Assembly (NCBI GenBank): GCA_036939355.1
Contig: JALLAP010001616.1
Location: 1-17,503 of the forward strand
Direction: 5' to 3'
DNA length: 17,503 bases
DNA from: Thalassiosira profunda
Taxonomy: Eukaryota; Bacillariophyta; Thalassiosirophyceae; Thalassiosirales; Thalassiosiraceae
Shown in pieces: positions 1-7,432 of this stretch. Under the pieces are notes generated by a model. That model worked only from the letters and a program-made list of their open reading frames with translations, did not search any database and was not told the DNA's origin. The position numbers and the translations under genes are program-made. Within the stretch, counting starts at the first letter, position 1. Every line of letters starts with the position of its first letter.

Positions 1-52
1 CGTCGTCGTCAAATTCAAAGGAGTCCAGAACGGGAGAGCAGTAAATCTTCAT
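1..52 (-). CDS. Possible 5' end of a gene running off the left edge
   Basis: Reading leftwards from an ATG at 52-50, the frame stays open to the window edge and gives 17 residues, MKIYCSPVLDSFEFDDD. No function can be named from so little. The acidic run resembles the low-complexity stretches of the other proteins here, and a gene starting here would be divergent from the remodeller gene at 1330, with the 1.3-kb spacer holding both promoters. The alternative is chance: an ATG followed by 17 open codons is weak evidence, and an overlapping minus-strand frame (323-15) ends in the same stretch. Confidence 0.3.
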   Translation of the reverse strand, partial: MKIYCSPVLDSFEFDDD

Positions 53-331
53 GGGGGCGGGGGGCGGGGGGTTGTGATTGATTTGGTTGGCTTGTGAGTC
101 CTGTTGATCCCGCTTGGCCTGGCCTTCTTGGTGCTCTTGGATGGGAGAGGAGGTGTGATGGCAAAATGTGTTTGGTGTTTGTTAGTCGATTATAACAGGG
201 GGGTGTTGCAATTTGCCTCTTGGAAAAATTATGAGCTCTCCCGGAGCACAACCACCCCGGAGCAAGTTCGTGGATCAAAACTGGAAGTGTCTTGAAAACG
301 GTTTGGGCCGGTTGAAACTGCACAGAGTTGA

Positions 332-426
332 ATTCCTACGTAGACAAGTACCAATCTTGGATCCGCCGATTCTGGCCATTTTTTTCTGCGCGCCAGCTGT
401 TTTTGGCGAGCTACATACGTAGGAAT
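332..426. repeat. 95-bp element with 11-bp inverted terminal repeats
   Basis: ATTCCTACGTA at 332-342 is matched by its exact reverse complement TACGTAGGAAT at 416-426, with 73 bp between. The ends contain the palindrome TACGTA. The same end sequence appears again in another intergenic region at 14003-14013. Size and structure would suit a small non-autonomous (MITE-like) element or a solo remnant. No clear target-site duplication was identified, so a protein-binding palindrome is an alternative. Confidence 0.45.
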
Positions 427-584
427 AGTATTGCGTATTTTCATTTTTTCTGAGGCGCCAGATCAGTGAACAAAAGTGTCTTTGTGGGATGATGACCCCA
501 CTTGAGAGGGTCATTCTTTCTTGGGTAGAGAACTTCTAGGGAAATTGCTAAAACAGCTGTCAGAATTTGGGCGTCATTTCTACA

Positions 585-598
585 TAGGAATTAGTACT
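585..598 (+). repeat. Dispersed intergenic motif, copy near 590
   Basis: TAGGAATTAGTACT at 585-598 resembles TAGGAATAGTAT at the right end of the inverted-repeat element (421-432), TAGAATTAGGTACT at 10231-10244 and the reverse complement of 13991-14009. All copies found are outside genes. It may be a fragment of a dispersed element or a regulatory site. Confidence 0.35.
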
Positions 599-705
599 GA
601 TTTTTACTAGACGTCACCGAACTTCAACACTAGTGAACCACCAGAACAGAAAATGAGACACAAAATCAACTAAAAGGCTTATTCCAAGTTCAAATTTCTC
701 GTTGT

Positions 706-822
706 TGGTTCATAGTTGAGGTTCGTAGAGTTGGGGTTCGTAGAGTTGGTGTTCGTAGAGTTGCGGTGTCCGTAGAGAGTTGGGGTTCGTAGAGTTGGGG
801 TTCGTAGAAGTAGAGAATTGCG
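706..822. repeat. 15-bp minisatellite
   Basis: The unit GTTCGTAGAGTTGGG is repeated head to tail. Units are at 721-735, 736-750, 751-765 and 785-799, with diverged or indel-bearing units at about 706-720, 766-784 and 800-822. On the minus strand the 15-nt period gives a five-residue repeat (NSTNP/NSTNT type) in a 72-codon frame, but that frame has no other sign of being coding. Replication slippage is the simple explanation. Confidence 0.85.
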
Positions 823-872
823 GTTGTGGAAAAAGAAAGCCAGAGGCCACTCTCCTACCACCTGCACTCCTC

Positions 873-879
873 TATAAAA
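873..879 (+). promoter_or_regulatory. TATA-box-like sequence
   Basis: TATAAAA occurs in the context CTCTATAAAATAGG. Expected initiation about 30 bp downstream would be near 905, some 425 bp before the ATG at 1330. It would therefore imply a long or spliced 5' UTR for the ATRX-like gene. It may instead be chance AT-rich sequence. Confidence 0.35.
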
Positions 880-984
880 TAGGACAGACCCTGCCAAGGG
901 CGGTGTGGGTGGAGGTGGGAGAGGGGTGGCAGGCTGGGCCCCCGGGGCAACTCAACTAACTCTTCCTTTTGTTCTCAAAATCTC

Positions 985-994
985 TCCCGCCAAA
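985..994 (-). promoter_or_regulatory. E2F-like site upstream of the ATRX-like gene
   Basis: On the minus strand this reads TTTGGCGGGA, close to the E2F/DP consensus (TTTSSCGC and the classic TTTGGCGGG). It abuts AAATATGGCGC at 992-1002, whose ATGGCGC core recurs at 10317-10323 upstream of the TPR gene. E2F control would suit an S-phase chromatin remodeller. This is a motif match only. Confidence 0.4.
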
Positions 995-1047
995 TATGGC
1001 GCGGCCATTTGCCCAACTCTACTATGATAAACCACTGTTAGAATTAA

Positions 1048-1057
1048 CCCGCCTAAA
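1048..1057 (-). promoter_or_regulatory. Second, weaker E2F-like site
   Basis: The minus strand reads TTTAGGCGGG, one base longer between TTT and GGCGGG than the site at 985-994. Two such sites within 75 bp, upstream of the same gene, are more suggestive than one. Confidence 0.25.
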
Positions 1058-1329
1058 TTTCCCTTAAAACAATTTACACAGCCCTGATTGCTCAAAATCT
1101 GCCACTGAGGCAAAAAGCAACAACCGGTCCCCCCGCCCGGCCTCCCCGCCCGACGCTGCCCCCGCCCCGCGCGCTCTTCTCCCCACCCCTGCGCCCTCTA
1201 GCCCCCCTACAACTAGCGGTGGCGCGGAATAGGTCGGGAATTGGGCCGCAAGGGCGCTCACAACTCGTGAACTTTTGCACTCGACTTTGCAGTCGTGATT
1301 CTGCACAGCTACGGCTCGGACCCGCCGAC

Positions 1330-4300
1330 ATGCCCACCGCCGAGGAGGTCCCGGCCCCCGCTCCTCTTCAGGAGGAAGCTCCCGCGGCAGCTCAATCCCC
1401 CCTTCGTGAAGGAATTGCCGGCGATGCAGTAGCCGAGGCAGCCATAGTGGGCAACTCGTCCATGGACGACGATGACAATGCGTCCACTGGAAGCAATGCC
1501 AGCGAGGACCTCCTCGCCAGCCAGGACGAGGCCGAGCCCTCCAGTCCCTCCCCCGCCAATATCCTCGCCGCATTAGACAGTGCAGCTGTCGGCCATGACG
1601 AGCAGACGGGCGCGGGAAAAAGGACGGACGCCGCGCCGGGCGACGACTCCGGCAGCGAGAACGAAGCCGAGGACGGCCCCGCCATCGGCGAACTGGACGC
1701 GCCGTTGGACCCCTCCGAGGGGCGGTGCTGGGCGTGCCTCGTCGACCTCCGCTCCTCCTCGGGATTGACTCCCACCTCGGCTGCAAGCAATGGAGACGGT
1801 GGCACGTGCCTGTACGCCACGCACGAGCACCCCCTGCTCCGCATGGCCGTGTGCTCGGTGTGCGCGGAGCGGGCCGAGTGCGCGGAGGGGGAGGCGCTCG
1901 ATGCCGCAAACACGGTCAATTTGGACGACTCAACAGATGGTGCCGCGAACGATCCCACGGCGTGCTCGTGGTGCGGCCTGGCCGAGGACGAGTTGGGGGC
2001 ATACGACGGCCGGGACGACTTTCCCTCCTCGGACTTGATGCTGTGCGACGGCTGCCCCCGGGGAGTCTGCGTGCGGTGCGCCGTGCTCTCGCTGGGAGGG
2101 GACACGGCCGCGTGGGAGGTGGTCAGGAGGGCGAGGGAGGACGAGGAGGGGGAGTGGAAGTGCCCGGCGTGCCGGCCCACGGAGTTCCTGGAGCGATTGC
2201 GGGGGGCGTACGATAGGATGGCGGGGTCTCCCTGGAGCTCCTCTCCTAGCAGCGACAATGCCGACACGGATGGGACTGATGCAGGGGAGGGAGGCAAAGA
2301 CGAGGAAGTGGAGAAGCTGATCCGGGNACAATGCCGACACGGATGGGACTGATGCAGGGGAGGGAGGCAAAGACGAGGAAGTGGAGAAGCTGATCCGGGA
2401 GTTGGACTTTGCCGAGTACGCCCTGGACGAAGCCGCCCAAAAGCTGGATTACCCCGCCCTCGAGATGGAGCGGGAGCGCATCCACGCCGAGCTCATCGCG
2501 GGCGGGGCCGGCCTCGAGGACGCGGAGGGCGATTTGGAGGCGGAGATGGAGCGCTACAGGCGCAAGTGGGAGGCGCACCACGCCCGCTTCACCGATACGA
2601 TCGGCCGATTGCAAGATGAACTGGAATCGAGGGAAAGCGGCGTCGTGGCCGCGTACTACGCCTGTCGGAAGAAGGAGCGGGGCGAGGACGCGGAGGACGA
2701 CGATCGGCTGCGGGATTATCGAATCGAGGCCAACCTCGAATTGGACCGGCGCGACGAGCGGGAGGGATTCGGCCGGGGCCAGTCCCGGGGCGCGAGCGGC
2801 TACCATCCCAACCCGCGGGTGGTGATGCTCGAGCCGGAGGATTTGAACGCCGCGTGCCTCGGGGAGATCGAGGACGTGAACACCCTGGAGGGGGCGATCG
2901 AGGTGATGGAGCGGAACAAGAAGAGGGAGCCCAATGCGTGGAGCAGGGGCACTACCGATTTGGACATTGACATGTGAGTTCTTGGATTGTGCATTTACTT
3001 GCTGCAGTAAAGTTTCCGTGGCGCTCACCCCTTTGCTCTGTCGTCACCGCCAGGTTCCGCAAGAAGGCGGTCGCGTTCGAGAAGATCAACCTCGGCGACA
3101 AGCTCGACCTCGACAAGCTCGAGAAGCAGTGCACCACTGAGAGGGACGACGCCGCGGCCACCAAGAAGGAGGGCGCCATGGTCATGCGGCGCAAGGGGTC
3201 GGGGAGCCGCGTGGTGAGGGTCGTGCGGAGGGCCGAGACGGTGCAATCGTTCAAGAAGCGGGTGAGCCGGGAGGCGACGCGGGCGCGGCTGTCCGGGGAG
3301 AGCCGGGAGTACCAACCCAAGCTGCCGCCCCCGCCGAGGGCTGCCCTGCCCGCGCCGCCGAGGGAGAAGAAGCGGGCCCAGCTCCAGCGCGTGAGCGGCT
3401 CGAGATTGTCCTCCGGCTCCACCTCTCCCTCCATGCGAGGGCTGCTCATCGGGAACGACGTGGCCCAGTACGAGGGATCGGACGTCGTCCTCCCCGTCAA
3501 GGACTGCGCGAGCACGATCTCCGTCTGCAAGCCGTTCGCCGACCTTTTGAAGCAGCACCAGATCGACGGTATCCAGTTCTGCTGGAAGAACGTGTGTTCC
3601 AATCTGCTCAATTTTCGCAACGAGGGCGCGACGGACGTCCATGGCGCGATCTTGGCGCACAACATGGGCTTGGGCAAAAGCTTGCAGGCGGTGTGCCTTT
3701 TGCATACGCTGTTGACCCATCCGGCGCTTGTGGCTCCTCCCGTGGCTGGAGGTGGGCCTGGCAATCGCATCGTTCGTAGAGCCATTCTCATTGCCCCGGT
3801 GAACACTCTGGTACGTGCCCTATTTGCCAATCTATTCGCCACCCTGAAATGCGCTGTGGCTCATCCACTTCCCTCACGACGCAGGCCAACTGGGAGACTG
3901 AGTTCCAAAAGTGGCTGGGCATTGATTCCGGGAGGAACCTCCCGGCCATTCGCTTTTATCCGTGGAGCATCGGCGACCAACGAACCGTGAAGAAAATCGT
4001 GAAGGAATGGTGCGACTTTGGCGGCATTCTCTGCGTCAGCTCCGATCGATACGCCAGCACGTGCAAGCGTTTCCTCGACGAGCCCAAATCTGGCAAGAAG
4101 AAGGCGAACAATGGCAAGAAGTCGCCCGTACCGACGGAGGAAGACGCGAGGAAGAGAGCGGAGGAGGCGAAGAACGACGCCTTTCTTCGCGAGGCGCTGT
4201 TCAACCCCGGCCCGGACATTGCCGTGATAGACGAGGTGCACGAGATGTTCAAGAGTGACACGACAAATGTTTTCAAGGTGCTGAAGGGTCTGGCTACGCG

Positions 4301-7259
4301 GCTGCGCCTTGGTCTCACCGGGTCCCCGCTGCAAAACAACCTGTACGAAATCTACAGGATGTCCAACTGGGTGAAGCCGGGCAGCTTCGGGACAGAGTCG
4401 AGCTTCACGAGGAAGTTCCATGACCCCATCATGGCCGGAATGGCCTCGGACTGCACTGTGACGCAAGCGGAAAAGCAGGAGCAGGCCTCCAGCACGTTGC
4501 ACGCCACTGTGGCTCAATTCGCTCAGTGAGTATTGAATGCTTTACTTCTCGTGCTGCATTGGTAATCAGCTGTGAGCTGATAGCTGTTCTTCTCCCACTG
4601 CAGCCGCCGCGACGCGAAGGTGCTGGCGAAAGACCTCCCTTTCCTACAGGAGACCATCATCCAAGTGAGGCAGTCGAAGCCACAGGCCAAATTGTACAGC
4701 GATTTCCGCAAGTATCAGCGCGAGAGCGGCAACAAGAGCTTCTTCAAGCAGGTGAGTATTTCTGATCACAAGATGTGTGCTCATAAGTCCATAATACCTT
4801 ACTGATGTCATTCTCTCGCGTTGAATCAACAGTACCACGCCCTGCGCCCGGTCGCAAATCACCCGGCCGTGCTCATTTACGGCGATGAGAAGAAGTCGAG
4901 GCCCAACACACCGACCCCTTCGGACGATGCCAACAACAAGGGGACGACTGTGCCAGAGGGCAACCAGCCACACGTCGCTCCCGAAAAGTACGCTTGGACT
5001 TGTGACAAGTGCCAGGTGGCCAAGTTCCGCACCTTCGAAGAAGCGGTTGAGCACGAGGAGAAGTGCGATGTGAACAGCAGGGTTCGGACCAAGACCAATG
5101 CTGAGGAGGACTGGTGGAAAGCGTTCGCGGAACGAGCGGAAAAGGGCGGTCTCGACCTGAAGGGGATCGAACACGGAGGCAAGATTGTGTTGCTTTTGCA
5201 GATCCTCGCCCATTGCGATCTCATTGGAGACAAAGTGGTGGTGTTTTCCCAAAGCCTGGCCACCCTCTCCTACATCGAGGAGGTGCTCAACCATCCCGAC
5301 TGGATGGGCTTCAAGTTTTTCATGCCCGACAACGTGCGCAAGCAAAAGCTCGGCGGGTGGAGGAAGAATCAAGAGTACCTTCGCATTGACGGCTCGGTCG
5401 ACGCGAAGGAACGCGGAGATCTCATTGATACATTCCATGCGGACGACTCCATCACCGAGAGCCAGCGCTCCAAGCTCTTCTTGATTTCGACCAAGGCGTG
5501 AGTGCTCGCCGCAATATCTTGGTCTATCTCACAATCATCCAGCCATCTAACTATTTCCTTCTCTTAGTGGAGGACTCGGCATCAATCTGGTCGCTGCCAA
5601 CCGCGTCGTGCTCTTCGACAGCCACTGGAATCCTGCCGTGGACAACCAGGCAATCTTCCGCTGCTACCGCTACGGGCAGACGAAGCCAACCTTTTGTTAC
5701 CGCCTCCTGGCCGAAGGAAGCATGGAGCAGAAAGTTTACTCTCGCGCGGCGACCAAGATGTCTCTTTCCAATCTCGTCATCGACGAGAAGAATCCGGAAA
5801 GGAACTTCACGAATGCCGAGATGGATCTGCTGCGTGTCGAAGACACCTGGGTCAGCTGTAAGTCTTCTTCGGAGCTTCTCTCTGCCGGCGAATGAATCTC
5901 TGCTCAACTCACGCCTACTCACACGCCTCATATTGACTTTCATCTTGCTTTAGGCGAGGCGTGCAGCAAATGGCGTATGATGCCACCCGACATGCCAGAA
6001 GAGGAGGTTCAAGCGCTCCCCGATCAGTGGTATTGCAAGGACAACATCTATGACCGTGCACGGTCGACGTGCGAGGCTGAAGAACGCGGCGCAGTGTGGA
6101 TGGCAGCGTACTACGAGAGGCGTGCGAAAAGAGACGCAGATGGAGAGTATCTGCCTCCGGGCGCGTCTCAGTCTCAAGGGTCTCTATGTGTGGGTGCTTC
6201 CCAAGGGTCGCAGGGTGGACCAACCGCCACCAAGTTCACCGAGAACGACCACAGATACGCTACTCTCATCAACAAGTACACAGAGAGGGACGACGTCCTT
6301 CAGACCCTCATTGCCCGAGGAGAAACGACGAAGACGGCAAGTGCAGGCAGCGACGAAGGAAAGTTCANTCCTTCAGACCCTCATTGCCCGAGGAGAAACG
6401 ACGAAGACGGCAAGTGCAGGCAGCGACGAAGGAAAGTTCAGTTGGCTGAGCAAATGGTAATGAACGGGTACAGTGTGTTGCTCCTCAAGTGTAGCCTCTC
6501 TAACAATGTCGCGTCACCATGTGAACATAGGGACTTCAACTTCAACAACGAAGAGCTGGACGACGAGCAGAAGGAGGAGGAGGTGCAGCCCGAGCAGATC
6601 GAAGATGAAGGAAACACAAAGGAGGCGGTCAAGGCGCCAGCAAAAGCCAAATCCTCGCCAGCGAAGTCGCCAAGGAAGAAGAAGGCAAAGTCCCCGAAAA
6701 AGGCCTCCTCATCGCCAGCCAAGAAGCCGACTCTCCCAAGCATTCGCCCACGCACAAAAAGTCGACGCAGCTGGAGTTGACGCCCGATGGGAAGCTGACA
6801 AAGCCCAAGTCGCCGGCCAAGGCCAAGAAGTCAGGGCAGTCGAAGTCTCCATCCAAGGGCAAGAAGAAGTCCTCCAAGAGCTCGCCCGCTGACGAGGAGT
6901 CAGCCCCGCCCGAGGTGAAGTCGGCCAAGCAGCTGAGGGCGAATACTCCGAGCAAGGGCGACTCCAGTCCAACAGGCGACGCCAACGGAGCCGACTCGAA
7001 CCGCAAACGTCGCAAGTCTGTCTCGCGGTCGTCGAAGAAAAAGTCTGGAAAAAAGGAGCGGGCTTCGAGTGGCGGCAGGAAGCGCAAATCGTCCAGCGAG
7101 TCCCAAGGGGAAATGACGGCGAAGGCGAAGGAGGAGTCCCCACCTCCCGAAAAGAAGGCAAAGGATGATTCCCCGAAGGCAGAGGCAGATTCGAAGCCGT
7201 CCTCAGCGAAGAAGGCGGCAGAAGAGGAGGATATCATCGATCTGTGCGACAGCGACTAG
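1330..7259 (+). CDS. ATRX: ATRX-type SNF2 chromatin remodeller with ADD and CW domains
   Basis: This is an ATP-driven nuclear remodeller of about 1,740 aa. Exons are 1330-2973, 3054-3810, 3885-4525, 4604-4751, 4833-5497, 5568-5857, 5954-6456 and 6531-7259. The start is the first ATG of the open frame, at 1330. Residues about 133-300 form an ADD domain (CWACL, HPLL..VCSVC, CSWCG, LCDGC, VCVRC, WKCPAC). A coiled coil spans 324-412. Lobe 1 has AHNMGLGKS (726-734), DEVH (892-895) and LTGSPLQNNL. Lobe 2 has GDKVVVFSQSL, AGGLGINLVAANRV and FRCYRYGQTK. The DPIMAGMASDCT stretch and the lobe 2 sequence resemble animal ATRX closely. A C-x2-C-x13-H-x3-C finger (1096-1117) lies between the lobes. A CW finger (W1355, C1358, C1361, W1364, C1385, C1397) follows. 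The tail is rich in SPAK/SPKK and ends DIIDLCDSD. Two 73-nt assembly duplications must be skipped, and the frame breaks again near 6720-6777. Confidence 0.93.
2255..2399. repeat. Assembly join: 72-bp exact duplication around an N
   Basis: Positions 2255-2326 and 2328-2399 are identical, with a single N at 2327. The extra 73 nt shifts the ATRX-like frame just after the ADD domain. With one copy and the N left out, EEVEKLIR runs straight into ELDFAEYALD in the same frame. This is a contig overlap that was not merged. Confidence 0.95.
2974..3053 (+). other. Intron 1 of the ATRX-like gene
   Basis: 80 nt, GTGAGT donor and CGCCAG acceptor, phase 2. It bridges DLDID and FRKKAVAF; without splicing the frame stops at TGA 2975-2977. 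Confidence 0.9.
3811..3884 (+). other. Intron 2 of the ATRX-like gene
   Basis: 74 nt, GTACGT donor and ACGCAG acceptor, phase 0. It joins IAPVNTL to ANWETEFQKW, reconstituting SNF2 motif Ia. Confidence 0.92.
4526..4603 (+). other. Intron 3 of the ATRX-like gene
   Basis: 78 nt, GTGAGT donor and CTGCAG acceptor, phase 2. It joins VAQFA to HRRDAKVLAKDL. Confidence 0.9.
4752..4832 (+). other. Intron 4 of the ATRX-like gene
   Basis: 81 nt, GTGAGT donor and CAACAG acceptor, phase 0. It joins NKSFFKQ to YHALRPVANHPAVL. Confidence 0.9.
5498..5567 (+). other. Intron 5 of the ATRX-like gene
   Basis: 70 nt, GTGAGT donor and CTCTTAG acceptor, phase 2. It splits motif V: LISTKA joins GGLGINLVAANRV. Confidence 0.93.
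5858..5953 (+). other. Intron 6 of the ATRX-like gene
   Basis: 96 nt, GTAAGT donor and GCTTTAG acceptor, phase 1. It lies inside the first zinc ligand of the CW finger: DTWVSC joins EACSKWRMMP. The CW motif is visible only after splicing, which supports both the intron and the domain. Confidence 0.93.
6296..6440. repeat. Assembly join: 72-bp exact duplication around an N
   Basis: Positions 6296-6367 and 6369-6440 are identical, with N at 6368. It lies in exon 7 of the ATRX-like gene. Leaving out 73 nt joins SDEGKF to SWLSKW in frame, leading to the intron at 6457. Confidence 0.95.
6457..6530 (+). other. Intron 7 of the ATRX-like gene
   Basis: 74 nt, GTAATG donor (weaker than the others) and ACATAG acceptor, phase 2. 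It joins SWLSKW to DFNFNNEELDDEQ, avoiding the TAA at 6458-6460. Confidence 0.8.
6720..6777 (+). other. Unexplained frame break in exon 8 of the ATRX-like gene
   Basis: Upstream the coding frame reads SPAKSPRKKKAKSPKKASSS and would end at a TGA at 6778-6780. Downstream the frame that is one base back reads KHSPTHKKSTQLELTPDGKL and continues with the same Lys/Ser/Pro composition to the stop at 7257-7259. The switch needs one missing base or two extra bases between about 6720 and 6745. No GT-AG pair with a donor like the other introns fits the phase. A single-base assembly or read error is most likely; a genuine shorter protein ending at 6780 is possible. Confidence 0.7.
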
Positions 7260-7432
7260 CTTGTTCGCCTGCTCTGGAGTTGGAGACACATTTTCTGTAT
7301 CATTATTGCTGAGAGTGGCTTCTTGGCTATTATTTGCCTGCCGGGCCACGAATGCATCAAGCTGTGCCAACTACCATCTCTATGCCGGTTAGCGTAACCA
7401 TAGAAGCATATTGTATACTCCAACTCATCCAC

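Larger units (their letters stand above)
53..1329. other. Intergenic region upstream of the ATRX-like gene
   Basis: No convincing gene is seen here. Open frames are short, begin at poor starts and lack domain-like sequence. The stretch is more AT-rich than the flanking exons up to about 1080, then becomes very C-rich. It holds an inverted-repeat element (332-426), a related motif at 585-598, a 15-bp minisatellite (706-822), a TATA box (873-879) and E2F-like sites (985-994, 1048-1057). It probably contains the promoter and 5' UTR of the gene starting at 1330. Confidence 0.6.

Noticed and set aside
679..897. Minus-strand frame of 72 codons with NSTNP-type repeats
   Set aside because: The period comes from the 15-bp minisatellite; the rest shows no coding character.
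1219..1329. Upstream extension of the ATRX-like frame
   Set aside because: It begins at GTG with no ATG before 1330, and the translated residues show no conservation-like pattern.
1064..1909. Long minus-strand frame of 281 codons antisense to the ATRX-like exon 1
   Set aside because: Arg/Pro/Ser-rich shadow of a GC-rich exon; the plus strand has a full ADD domain in this stretch.
1392..2297. Minus-strand frame of 301 codons in the same exon
   Set aside because: Low-complexity Ser/Ala translation with no domain, antisense to the ADD-coding frame.
2255..2399. Real tandem duplication inside the ATRX-like gene
   Set aside because: The copies are exact, separated by N, exactly 72 bp as at three other sites, and destroy the frame.
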